DNA of 64,000 nucleotides from Lachnospiraceae bacterium MD308 (GTDB lineage Bacteria > Bacillota > Clostridia > Lachnospirales > Lachnospiraceae). Position 1 is the stretch's first letter, and each line of letters starts with the position of its first letter. Of the stretch, positions 52,358 through 61,011 are shown one piece after another. Location of the stretch: positions 124,001-188,000 of the forward strand of contig KE159795.1 in NCBI GenBank assembly GCA_000403475.2, given 5' to 3'. The notes under the pieces were generated by a model. It was not told where the DNA came from, made no database searches, and worked only from the letters and a program-made list of their open reading frames with translations. The translations under genes and the position numbers were made by a program.

Positions 52358-53402
52358 GTTCTGCTCCCTCTTCAATCTCCAAATACTCAAGCGTCCTCTT
52401 AAATCCTTCTTTCACGGAATATTTCGGACTCCACCCGATTTCACGAAGCTTTTTACTGCTTAAAATCCCCAATGTGTAGGGTGCCGTTCCTTTTGTACCG
52501 CCCTCCGGAATGTCAAACACCAGCTTAAGCCCTCGCTCCGGGTAGATATCTACCATAATCTCTGCAAGTTCACGAATCGACACCTTTCCGTCCTCGTTGC
52601 CAATATTGTATACAATTTCCTCTGATCCTAACAGAATCCGGTATAATCCCGCCACTGCGTCACCGATATACGTATACGTTCTTACTGCGGTTCCCTCACT
52701 TTTCAGCACGATATCCTCTTTATGAAATACATTTTTCAAAAAATCCGCCTGCACACGCCCGTCATAGATAGACATGCCCGGCCCATAAGTGTGGGCAAGT
52801 CTCGCAATCTTCGTATTCAAACCATATTCATCATGGTAGCAGACACACATCGTCTCCGCCGCCTTCTTCCCTTCTGAATAGCAGGAGCGGGGATTTAGCT
52901 GGTCTACAAACCCATAGGTATCCTCATAAAAAAATTCCTGTCCTTCCTCCGGCTGGCCGTATATTTCTCTGGAGGAAATAAACAGATATCCTTCTGCGTC
53001 TTTCTCTTTCGCAAGCTTCAGCGTATTAAAAGTGCCAATCGTGTTCGCGGCAATGGTCTCTACCGGCTGATTCTGCATAATCAGCGGGCTTGCAGGGCTT
53101 GCCGCATGAATCACATAATGCACATCCCCGGCAACTTCAAGCGTCTCTGTCACATCATGGGTGATGATTTCTACATCTTCCCTGCTGCGTATCTCAGACG
53201 GCAGCTTCGATGCATTCCTGAGCATAGCAAGTATCCGTATGTTGTAATCACGTCTGTCATTCAACATCGTTAGAACATGCAGCATGTATGTTCCAATCAT
53301 ACCGCTGGCTCCCGTGATCAGCACCGTCTTTCTCTCTAACTTCTCCCACGGAATATTCTCCGCAATAATCGCTTCTAAATCTTCTTTAAATACTTTATTC
53401 AT
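52350..53402 (-). CDS. Extended SDR NAD-dependent epimerase/dehydratase, paired with the TarI-like enzyme
   Basis: This 350-residue enzyme has the Rossmann motif VLITGASGMIGTYML, the catalytic serine/tyrosine region FISSREIYG and the YxxxK motif (CYSEGKK), and the extended-SDR substrate domain, close in build to UDP-glucuronate decarboxylases. It replaces the medium-chain dehydrogenase TarJ that normally sits beside TarI. The ATG at 53402 has GGAGGAAA upstream. Its nucleotide-sugar or polyol substrate is unknown. The eight-base overlap with the cytidylyltransferase suggests consecutive steps. Confidence 0.78.
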   Translation of the reverse strand: MNKVFKEDLEAIIAENIPWEKLERKTVLITGASGMIGTYMLHVLTMLNDRRDYNIRILAMLRNASKLPSEIRSREDVEIITHDVTETLEVAGDVHYVIHAASPASPLIMQNQPVETIAANTIGTFNTLKLAKEKDAEGYLFISSREIYGQPEEGQEFFYEDTYGFVDQLNPRSCYSEGKKAAETMCVCYHDEYGLNTKIARLAHTYGPGMSIYDGRVQADFLKNVFHKEDIVLKSEGTAVRTYTYIGDAVAGLYRILLGSEEIVYNIGNEDGKVSIRELAEIMVDIYPERGLKLVFDIPEGGTKGTAPYTLGILSSKKLREIGWSPKYSVKEGFKRTLEYLEIEEGAEHE

Positions 53403-53419
53403 GGTTTTCCTCCACACAT

Positions 53420-54565
53420 TTATTCATTCATCAGTGTAAACACAAAGTCTACAATATCTTTTGTCGCATGCTTTACCGGTGTTACATATTTATCCGCGTA
53501 TCTCTTAAGTGCTTCCAAATCATATTCCTTCGTCTCAATCGCTGCGATAATCTCTTTTGCATCTTTAGATATGGGCCCCGGAACCTCTTTTTCATAATCC
53601 AGTGCCAACCCCCGGCCGTCTGAATACAGATCCATGTCAAAGTCATAAAAATACAGCGGTATACCTCGCACTGCTGCTTCATATACGATACATGAATAGT
53701 CGCTGATTACGTAGTCTGCGGCAAATAGCATCTCAAAGCTTGTAAAACCGTCGGCGCTGACTGCCGGTTCTTCTACCTCTGCTTTAGACAGCGGATGAAG
53801 CTTTACGACAAAATTAAATTTGTCATAATCAACTGCACAAGTAAGCCTTTTAAGCGCCTGCATAAAATCCTCTTCTTCCTTCCGGAAGGTAGGGCAATAA
53901 AGAATCAGCGGCTTTTCCTGCAGCTTCGGATACTCCTGATAAATCCTGTTTCTCACTTTCTTCCCATACTTTTCACTGTTCAGCAAATCCAGTCTCGGCA
54001 ATGGCATTGTCAAGATTTTTTCTTTCTCACAGTCAAAGCCTTTTGCCAGATGATCCTTATAACTTTCTGCACTCGCGAAAATATAGTCATAATTCCTGTG
54101 CATTTTCATCACACAGGCAAGTTCACTTTTACTCCCCTCCTTCGTGTCTAATGCTGTATAGCCAAACTTTTTCATTGTACCCATAGAATGCCACATCTGG
54201 ATAACTTTTAAGCTCTTTTTATGATTCAAAATGCTGACTGCCATACAATAGCTATCCAGTATGACCACCTTTGAGGTGGCAATATGAAACATTTGTACAA
54301 ACATATGAAGCCCATACTTTATCTTATCTCCAAGAGAAGAATTCACTCCCCCGTCTAAAGTATGGCACAAAAACACTACCTTCACACTTTCATCCCGTAA
54401 ATTAATACCTTTTTTTATCATACGGAATTCATCGGAAGGTATATTACTCTGACGGCTTAACATTGTAACCTTTTTTCGTGTGGGCAGCAATTTCAAAAAT
54501 GTATACGCGAAATTCAGTCCAACCGTTCCTGCCTCAATTATACTAAGTTTAATTTTTGTTATCAT
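53420..54565 (-). CDS. TagF/TagB-like CDP-glycerol glycerophosphotransferase 3
   Basis: The 381-residue protein is the shortest of the three TagF-type enzymes, close to a TagB primase in length. It has VIQMWHSMGTMKKFGY, MPLPRLDLL, ILYCPTFRKEE, VVKLHPLSK and VISDYSCIVYEAAVRGIP. The chosen ATG at 54565 overlaps the end of the sugar transferase gene by 17 bases; AGAAAAGAAG lies upstream. As the first TagF-type gene after the initiating transferase it may add the first polyol phosphate. That order-of-action claim is inference. Confidence 0.85.
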   Translation of the reverse strand: MITKIKLSIIEAGTVGLNFAYTFLKLLPTRKKVTMLSRQSNIPSDEFRMIKKGINLRDESVKVVFLCHTLDGGVNSSLGDKIKYGLHMFVQMFHIATSKVVILDSYCMAVSILNHKKSLKVIQMWHSMGTMKKFGYTALDTKEGSKSELACVMKMHRNYDYIFASAESYKDHLAKGFDCEKEKILTMPLPRLDLLNSEKYGKKVRNRIYQEYPKLQEKPLILYCPTFRKEEEDFMQALKRLTCAVDYDKFNFVVKLHPLSKAEVEEPAVSADGFTSFEMLFAADYVISDYSCIVYEAAVRGIPLYFYDFDMDLYSDGRGLALDYEKEVPGPISKDAKEIIAAIETKEYDLEALKRYADKYVTPVKHATKDIVDFVFTLMNE

Positions 54566-55949
54566 TCTTCTTTTCTTCCCACTTTTCAAATTTATACGGA
54601 CAATGCTTATTCTTCCCGTCAAAAGCCTCTGTACTGTCTTTCTTCAGCAAGACAATCGCCGTCTGAAAAATAATCTGAATATCCTTTAAGATACTAAACT
54701 GCTCGATATACATCATATCCATAACAAGCTTGTCCTTCGGCGTCGTATTGTATTTTCCTGTAATCTGTGCATAACCGGTAAGTCCTGCCTTCACACGGAG
54801 CCTGTATTTAAATTCCGGAAGCTCCTCTGTATATTCCGCCACATTCTTAAGCATCTCCGGGCGGGGCCCCACAAAAGTCATGTCACCCTTTAACACGTTA
54901 AGAAGCTGGGGAAGCTCATCAATTCTTGTCCGCCGCAAAAACTTCCCTACTTTTGTGATCCGGTCATCGTCTTTCGTTGCCGAGCGGTTCTCACTGTTTG
55001 GCTTCATAGTCCGAAGCTTATACACTTCAAATTGTTTTCCATGAATAGTCGCACGTTTCTGCTTAAAAAAGATCGGGCCTCCATCCTCCATCTTGACAGC
55101 AATCATGGCACAGATCCAGAAAGGAGCAGAAAAGATCCCTAACCCCAGGGAAAAAACAATGTCCATGACACGTTTTATTATCCTTTGTTCCATAGTCAGC
55201 GACTTTACATTTCTGTTAAACAGATAAACATCGTCCAGGACATATTGCTTTGCGCCCAATTCCATAATGTCCTCAATCTCCGGATTGAAATATACGTTTA
55301 CTTTATAGCGGTAACACCAGCGCATAATATCTGTGCGGGCCTCCACCGGGACATCATAGACAAACACCGTCTCCGCTGTTTTTATCTGTTTTTTTATCCG
55401 GTCACTGCGATAATCAAGAACCGTCGAAACCCGGTATTGCTTTTTAAATCGCTGCATTGCAAATACAATCTCATCCAGACTCTTCTGCGAGGATGTGATT
55501 ACACAGCATTTCTCTGGCTCATGGATTAAAAAAAACAACCAGTTTCCAAAATATGTGAAAAAAATAATAATTCCAATCTGTACAAGAAAAGCAATCCCAA
55601 GAAGACTTACATTCAAAAAACGGAATCCATAAACATTCGGCTGGTTCGTCCTCATGATCATCAACTGTATATAAGTAATAACATCTGTGCACGCTACCGC
55701 CAACGCGAGTGAATAGATAATCGGCTTACTCTTTCTCCGCCCCACATCGTACTTTCCATAAACTGACAGAAATAAAAGTCCCACGACACCAAATGTAGAC
55801 ACAGTAATACCAAGTGTTCTCGACAGCCTGGTAAGTCCGATGCTGTCCTTTCCCATCACATGCAGGAAAGCATACATTAGCAGTATATAAAATATAAATT
55901 TAATAGACAGCCACATGGTCGTCTCAAATTTATGCAGATGCTTTTTCAT
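54549..55949 (-). CDS. Membrane sugar-phosphate transferase (WcaJ/CpsE-type initiating enzyme)
   Basis: Such phosphoglycosyltransferases start lipid-linked polymer synthesis by moving a sugar phosphate to undecaprenyl phosphate. The 466-residue protein has about four N-terminal helices, a nucleotide-binding-like central domain (CCVITSSQKSLDEI) and the C-terminal catalytic domain with YKLRTMKPNSE, RRTRIDELPQLLNVLKGDM and VGPRPE. GGAGGGA precedes the ATG. It is the first gene of the minus-strand teichoic-type run and has an excellent promoter. It occupies the place of TagO in classical wall teichoic acid loci. Confidence 0.9.
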   Translation of the reverse strand: MKKHLHKFETTMWLSIKFIFYILLMYAFLHVMGKDSIGLTRLSRTLGITVSTFGVVGLLFLSVYGKYDVGRRKSKPIIYSLALAVACTDVITYIQLMIMRTNQPNVYGFRFLNVSLLGIAFLVQIGIIIFFTYFGNWLFFLIHEPEKCCVITSSQKSLDEIVFAMQRFKKQYRVSTVLDYRSDRIKKQIKTAETVFVYDVPVEARTDIMRWCYRYKVNVYFNPEIEDIMELGAKQYVLDDVYLFNRNVKSLTMEQRIIKRVMDIVFSLGLGIFSAPFWICAMIAVKMEDGGPIFFKQKRATIHGKQFEVYKLRTMKPNSENRSATKDDDRITKVGKFLRRTRIDELPQLLNVLKGDMTFVGPRPEMLKNVAEYTEELPEFKYRLRVKAGLTGYAQITGKYNTTPKDKLVMDMMYIEQFSILKDIQIIFQTAIVLLKKDSTEAFDGKNKHCPYKFEKWEEKKNDNKN

Positions 55950-55987
55950 AATCCCTCCAGGATGAACTTATAGTTATAACTTACAAT

Positions 55988-56016
55988 ATTATAAACGAAT
56001 ATCCCTCTTATTTCAA
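55988..56016 (-). promoter_or_regulatory. SigA promoter of the teichoic-type operon, -35 inside a hairpin loop
   Basis: TTGAAA (56016-56011), exactly 17 bases, and TATAAT (55993-55988) on the minus strand, about 40 bases before the start codon. The -35 hexamer lies in and next to the loop of the 13-bp inverted repeat at 56000-56031. Confidence 0.8.
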
Positions 56017-56031
56017 GCAATAAGAGGGATA
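56000..56031. terminator. 13-bp perfect hairpin, terminator of the glucosaminidase gene and/or operator
   Basis: TATCCCTCTTATT (56000-56012) and AATAAGAGGGATA (56019-56031) pair perfectly around a 6-base loop. It is about 50 bases past the glucosaminidase stop, so it could terminate that transcript, but the T tract is poor. It also straddles the -35 of the next promoter, as an operator would. Confidence 0.55.
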
Positions 56032-56082
56032 CTGTCGATTTTATATCTATTTTGCTGTTAATGGTACAGAGAAATATGACAT

Positions 56083-58311
56083 TTACTTCCGTTTTCCCCG
56101 CACTCCCGACTCCGTATAAGAGCCCTTATAGATTCCGCTGCATGCTCTTGCTGTATAGTAATAGGTTGTACCCTTTCCTGCGGTTTTATCCGTAAAAGTC
56201 AATTTGTCACTTTTTACTGTCGCAATTTTTTTATATTTACCACCTTTTTCTTTGCGGTAGATATCATAGGTAACTGCGCTTTTCACCTTTTTCCATTTTA
56301 CCTTAATTCCGCTTTTAGTCGCGGAGGCTGATACCATAGAAGGATTCGTAAGCCTGCGGATTGTAAGGCCTTTCTTATCGCAGCTGCTCGTCTTGCTGCC
56401 ATTATACGCCTTTACGGTATACACATATTTTTTTCCTGCTGCTGCTGTTTTATCTGTATATTTCACCGTTTTCCCGGAGGTAATCTTCTTGATCTTTTTA
56501 TAGCTTCCTCCCTCTTGCTTTCGGTATATATAATAACCTTTCGCCTTCGATACCTTTTTCCACTTAAGGACAACGCCAGATTTACTGTTGCCGGCAGACG
56601 TAAGCTTTGGCTTCGAAATTCCGGAACCAGTCCCGCTTACTGTGATTCCAACTGCGTCCATCTGCTTCCCGGAGCTTGTAACCGCATAGATTTCACAGGT
56701 TCCGCCTTTTACCCCTGTAATTTTTCCGGTATTGCTGACTGTAGCAACCGCCGGATTGCTTGTCTCATAATAAACCTTTTCCCCGCTGCCTGTATTGGTC
56801 ACACTGAGCTGCCTGGTACTTCCCGCTTTTATTGTGCTGTCTGAATCCAGCTGAATATATCCAGAAGCAATATATCCTGCTTTGGAGCCATAACTAACTT
56901 TAAACCAGTATGGATTCTCCTCCTGAGCGATCACAGAAGCATCCATATCTGTATACACCGCCCCTGACACTGTAACCTTTTTCCCCTTCGGAATTGTTGT
57001 CACCGCAGAGCTTCCCGCAAAAGGTTCTTTGCGCATTGTCACTTCAGCGGCAGTCTTCCCTGTTTTTACAGATTTTTTTATAGTTATCTTGCTTGACTGT
57101 GACGGCATATTTTTATATACAGGAATATAAAATACAAATGAATCATCCAATATCCCCATCTTGCTGTAGGAATTATATGTCGTCTTTGCCTCAGACGCCG
57201 CCGCCGTCAAATTCTGCATATACTCGTGTTGATAATAAGGGGCGGTTATCGTATTGAATTTCTGAAAATATACCGTATTCTGCCCTCTCGAAATATATGA
57301 CTTTCCTATATACTCAGCGCCTCCGTCAATAGCAATCACCGGAGATACCCACGGCCGCTTATAAGTTTTCGAATTGCTCTTTCCGCCCTTCGCAAAGGTC
57401 AGGCCATTTGCAATGGCTGAACCCGTACTTGTAGAATATGCCCCGATATTATAATAATTGTAATATCCCCTGTAGGACTTTCCACCGTATGAAAACTTGC
57501 CGGATATACTTCCGTTAGAGAGCTTGGCACCGGTCTCCTGCCTTATTTTAGCTGCAAGGAACAAAGGGCTTATTTTATTTTTAGCACCTGCTCCAAAAAT
57601 TGCCTGTTCATATGTCATATCAAGTTTCGTTGTTTTTCCGCTCGTAGTCGTATAGGTTATCTTTTTATTTCCATACAGCTCTGTTCCGCTTAAAACATTG
57701 CGAACGCCCTCCAGGTTATGATAACCGGCATCATAATTAAGGGCTTCAAACATATAAATATAATTATCTGTCAGAAAATTCCTTGGGTCCACATAATATG
57801 CCACTGCCGGCTTACTCGCCGATACCCATGTAGAGCCGTCTTTCGGAATGTACGTACCTTTCGAAGCATTATAATCCGTACTTGCTTTACTGAGCAGTAA
57901 TCCACCAGACGTCTTTGGAAGAAGACTGCGATTCGTGCCTGTGGAAGATGAAGAAACACTTTCCGCCGCCACAATATCGTTCCAATCCAGATTCCGGTTC
58001 ACTGCTACAAATACCCAGTTCGGATGTTTTTCATGAAGCTTTTTCAGGTATGTCTGATAGGACGCCGGAAATTTTGCAAGCTCAGAGCTATAGCTTCCCA
58101 CAGACTTTGTCCGTATCTGACGCAGCCACTCCTCGTATTCCTCCATGAGCGACAATGTCCTTTTATCCGGCTGTACCTCTTCTTCCTCAAAGGTCTCCTC
58201 ATTTTTTTCTGTTATCTCATTCTGTGTATCACCTGCACTGACACTCAGTGTACTGATCATACATCCAATCAACACTGCCGCCAGAACTTTTTTCACTTTC
58301 TGTAACACCAT
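56083..58311 (-). CDS. Secreted N-acetylglucosaminidase with SH3, Big2 and Fn3 modules
   Basis: Glucosaminidases of this family hydrolyse GlcNAc-MurNAc links in peptidoglycan and work in cell separation. The 742-residue protein has a signal peptide (about 1-26), the LytG/GH73-like domain (about 75-400) with KIRQETGAKLS supplying the catalytic Glu and NYYNIGAYS, an SH3 domain (about 420-500), a Big2 bacterial Ig domain (about 510-590) and two Fn3-like modules (about 595-740), Lys-rich like those of the M15 peptidase and transpeptidase. It lies 58 bases after the nucleotidyltransferase gene. Confidence 0.9.
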   Translation of the reverse strand: MVLQKVKKVLAAVLIGCMISTLSVSAGDTQNEITEKNEETFEEEEVQPDKRTLSLMEEYEEWLRQIRTKSVGSYSSELAKFPASYQTYLKKLHEKHPNWVFVAVNRNLDWNDIVAAESVSSSSTGTNRSLLPKTSGGLLLSKASTDYNASKGTYIPKDGSTWVSASKPAVAYYVDPRNFLTDNYIYMFEALNYDAGYHNLEGVRNVLSGTELYGNKKITYTTTSGKTTKLDMTYEQAIFGAGAKNKISPLFLAAKIRQETGAKLSNGSISGKFSYGGKSYRGYYNYYNIGAYSTSTGSAIANGLTFAKGGKSNSKTYKRPWVSPVIAIDGGAEYIGKSYISRGQNTVYFQKFNTITAPYYQHEYMQNLTAAASEAKTTYNSYSKMGILDDSFVFYIPVYKNMPSQSSKITIKKSVKTGKTAAEVTMRKEPFAGSSAVTTIPKGKKVTVSGAVYTDMDASVIAQEENPYWFKVSYGSKAGYIASGYIQLDSDSTIKAGSTRQLSVTNTGSGEKVYYETSNPAVATVSNTGKITGVKGGTCEIYAVTSSGKQMDAVGITVSGTGSGISKPKLTSAGNSKSGVVLKWKKVSKAKGYYIYRKQEGGSYKKIKKITSGKTVKYTDKTAAAGKKYVYTVKAYNGSKTSSCDKKGLTIRRLTNPSMVSASATKSGIKVKWKKVKSAVTYDIYRKEKGGKYKKIATVKSDKLTFTDKTAGKGTTYYYTARACSGIYKGSYTESGVRGKRK

Positions 58312-58369
58312 AATTCCCCTAATCCCCTTTTTACTGCATTCATATATCTGTGAATTCTACATAAACGCT

Positions 58370-59317
58370 TTATTTCTGTCTGTCAAACAGATTCTCAGGA
58401 TAAATTCCCTGTTCAATAAGATTCCTGATTGCTTTTACTACTTCCTCCTTATCCTCCTTATAAGTAACTCCAAACCACTTGTCATGGGAAGGAAGCACTT
58501 TTACCTTCGCGCACCCATTCTTAAGCATCTCACCGATAATCTGCGGCAGAAGATATTCCTTCTTTAACTCCTGTTCATCTAATTCTGAAAGGAACTTTTC
58601 AAAGCCATCTTCCAGCCTGTCCAAAAATTGTACGGGCAGCCCCCACATGTTCATAGATACGATTGAACCAGAAGAAAGCTCTATTGTCTCCCCATTCTGC
58701 TGCCCTGCCACACGTCCGCCGCTCTCCTTAATCCCATAGGTCTCCTCTATATCTGTCAACAGGCCACTCCCATCCACGTGACAGATTCCCCTTGTCACAG
58801 CACCATTGCTGCTCAACGTATTTTCGAGAACAAACCCCGCCATACAGATATCAAGTATCTTTGAATTGCCGTCACCTATCGCTGCAGCTTCTTCTTTTGC
58901 CAGATATTGATAAACTGCCTTATACGCCTCTTTCCCGTAATAATCATCCGCATTGATCACAAGAAACGGCTCCTTTACAATCCCCTTACAACATAAAATT
59001 GCCTGTCCGGTCCCCCACGGCTTTTTTCTTCCTTCCCATTTTCCCTGAAAATCCTTCGGAATATCATCCAACTCCTGGTAAGCATAGGCAACGTCCGTGA
59101 TTCTCTCGATCCGTTCTCCGATAACCTCTTTAAAATCTTTCTCCAGACTTTTGCGGATAACAAAAACCACTTTGTTAAAGCCTGCCTCGAGAGCATCATG
59201 AATAGAATAATCCATAATAATTTCCCCGTTCGGGCCTACCGCTTCCAACTGTTTGATTCCACCGCCGAATCTGCTTCCGATTCCCGCCGCCATGATAACT
59301 AATGTTGCGTTTTTCAT
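58370..59317 (-). CDS. NTP-transferase family sugar-phosphate nucleotidyltransferase
   Basis: The 315-residue protein has the nucleotide-binding loop VIMAAGIGSRFGGGIKQLE, the activated-substrate motif FLVINADDYYG and SMNMWGLPVQFLDRL, all typical of NDP-sugar or choline-phosphate cytidylyltransferases. The specific sugar is not readable. It has a good promoter and a GGAGGAG site before the ATG. Position between LCP3 and a wall hydrolase suggests supply of a nucleotide-activated unit for envelope polymers. Confidence 0.8.
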   Translation of the reverse strand: MKNATLVIMAAGIGSRFGGGIKQLEAVGPNGEIIMDYSIHDALEAGFNKVVFVIRKSLEKDFKEVIGERIERITDVAYAYQELDDIPKDFQGKWEGRKKPWGTGQAILCCKGIVKEPFLVINADDYYGKEAYKAVYQYLAKEEAAAIGDGNSKILDICMAGFVLENTLSSNGAVTRGICHVDGSGLLTDIEETYGIKESGGRVAGQQNGETIELSSGSIVSMNMWGLPVQFLDRLEDGFEKFLSELDEQELKKEYLLPQIIGEMLKNGCAKVKVLPSHDKWFGVTYKEDKEEVVKAIRNLIEQGIYPENLFDRQK

Positions 59318-59356
59318 TTTTTCTCCTCCGTAATGTCATCCCTGCCGGCCGACATT

Positions 59357-59385
59357 ATTTTACTTGAATTCACTTTTTTTGTCTA
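59357..59385 (-). promoter_or_regulatory. SigA-type promoter of the nucleotidyltransferase gene
   Basis: TAGACA (59385-59380), 17 bases, and TAAAAT (59362-59357) on the minus strand, about 40 bases before the start codon. Confidence 0.6.
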
Positions 59386-59390
59386 CAAGA

Positions 59391-60647
59391 TTATTTTTCC
59401 AATACCGTTTTTCCCAATGTTGTCTTTATCTTCTGCTTTATATCCTCCACTGAGCTTTCGTCGGGGACCGATACATATAAGGGGCCTCCCCGATAAGAAT
59501 AACAATATTTCTTTCCGCTGTCGTCACCCTCAGCAGCAACAGAGTCAATCTCCCACCCTTCCATACTGCTAATCTGCATACGGACCAATGCTTTAATCTG
59601 CGCTTCTGACAAGTTCGTGTCCGCATTTCCTGCCACACTTCCGATCATCTCATTCGCATGGAACAGAATCATAGGGGAGACAGCCTTTTTTATCAAGGCA
59701 GAAAGAAGTGCCTGCTGATTTTTCCCTCTTTGGTTATCCCCAGCCGCCAATGCCTTTCTTTCTCTCACAAAAGCCAATGCCTGTTTTCCGTTAAAATGAT
59801 TCACCCCCTTCTTTACATCTACGACTTCCCCGGCCGCCTTACTAGTTGTAAATGCCAGCTCAGACTCCACATCAATACCTCCCATAACATTCACAATCTC
59901 CTCAACAGAGGTAAAATTCACACGTATATAAAAAGGTATATCTGTATCATATAATTCTTCTAATGTCGCTCTGGAAGTATCTACACCATAATTTCCCGCA
60001 TGAGTCAGCTTGTCCCTCTCCTCTCCGGAAACTCCCGGAATCCTTACATAATAGTCTCTTGGAGTTGTCGTCAAAAGAATTTTATGGGTATTTGGATTTA
60101 CAGTCGCAATCAAATTGACATCGCTGCGGCTCTCTTTATTTATATCTCCATATACATCTATACCGCTGATATATACATTAAACGGTCTGCTTGTAACAGG
60201 AAATGCATGCTGCTCATCATAGCCCCCCGTCTCGTCTCCAATCGCAATCCGATCCAGTGCCGCGTTAACTTTCAGTCCATAGAATCCAGCCACAATCAAT
60301 AACACACTGACAACAAAAGACAGCCCCTTCCCTGAACTTTTCTTTTTTCTGCTCCTTGCCGAGCGTCTCTGCATACTTCTCACAACTAACAGCAGCAATA
60401 AAAGCACAACACATGCTCCAACCATATAAGCAGCCGGAAGTATCCCAAGAAGTGCCATCGATACAAGGAAAAACAACGTTGCCAACGCCTGGACGAACCA
60501 GAGGAAACTATCAAATACACCTATCCTGCCTCGATGCTGATGTTGACGCTGATTCTGCCTCTTTTTCTTTTTTCTTCTGCGTCCCCTGTCCGGTCTCCTT
60601 TCTTCTTGATGTGTCTTGATATATTTTAGCTGATCACGATATTCCAT
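59391..60647 (-). CDS. LCP ligase 3 with three membrane helices
   Basis: The 418-residue protein has a long Arg/Lys-rich N-terminus, three hydrophobic helices (about 45-66, 70-92 and 108-126), unlike the single helix of LCP1 and LCP2, and the LCP domain with SGIDVYGDINKESRSDVN, TTPRDYYVRIPG and FVRERKALAAGDNQRGKNQQ. This resembles the CpsA type of streptococci. No low-complexity tail is present. The CAGGAG site fits the ATG at 60647. It lies 81 bases after ptsH. Confidence 0.92.
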   Translation of the reverse strand: MEYRDQLKYIKTHQEERRPDRGRRRKKKKRQNQRQHQHRGRIGVFDSFLWFVQALATLFFLVSMALLGILPAAYMVGACVVLLLLLLVVRSMQRRSARSRKKKSSGKGLSFVVSVLLIVAGFYGLKVNAALDRIAIGDETGGYDEQHAFPVTSRPFNVYISGIDVYGDINKESRSDVNLIATVNPNTHKILLTTTPRDYYVRIPGVSGEERDKLTHAGNYGVDTSRATLEELYDTDIPFYIRVNFTSVEEIVNVMGGIDVESELAFTTSKAAGEVVDVKKGVNHFNGKQALAFVRERKALAAGDNQRGKNQQALLSALIKKAVSPMILFHANEMIGSVAGNADTNLSEAQIKALVRMQISSMEGWEIDSVAAEGDDSGKKYCYSYRGGPLYVSVPDESSVEDIKQKIKTTLGKTVLEK

Positions 60648-60728
60648 AGCTTTCTCCTGTCTTTCAAATTCTCAGAATAGCAAAGAATGGCCCATGTTTT
60701 CACATAAGCCATCTTATTTTCACCCGTC

Positions 60729-60992
60729 TTACTCGCCAAGTCCGCTCTCTACCGCCTCAACCATAGCTTTTAAGGCTTCTTCTTCATCCTCGCCTTCACA
60801 GACGAATGTAATTTCGTCTCCCTTTTTTATACACGCGCCTAACACGCTGAGGACGCTTTTCGCATTTGCTATCATATCGTCATATTCAAATGACACTTTA
60901 CACACAAACTGATTCGCTGTATTACAGAATATTCCCGCCGGTCTCAGATGAAGTCCGGTCGGATTATAAATCGTAACTTTTTTTCTGACCAT
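60729..60992 (-). CDS. ptsH: Phosphocarrier protein HPr
   Basis: HPr carries phosphate from enzyme I to sugar permeases and, when phosphorylated on serine, co-represses with CcpA. The 87-residue protein has the histidine-15 motif TGLHLRPAG and serine 46 in NAKSVLSVLG, so both regulatory sites are present. It begins 19 bases after cdaR in the same direction, so it is likely co-transcribed with c-di-AMP genes. Enzyme I (ptsI) is not adjacent, which is unusual. Confidence 0.93.
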   Translation of the reverse strand: MVRKKVTIYNPTGLHLRPAGIFCNTANQFVCKVSFEYDDMIANAKSVLSVLGACIKKGDEITFVCEGEDEEEALKAMVEAVESGLGE

Positions 60993-61011
60993 ATCTTTTC
61001 TTCTCTCCGTC

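Noticed and set aside
60687-60712. Terminator after ptsH
   Set aside because: The hairpin around ATGG/CCAT has internal mismatches and no clear T tract.
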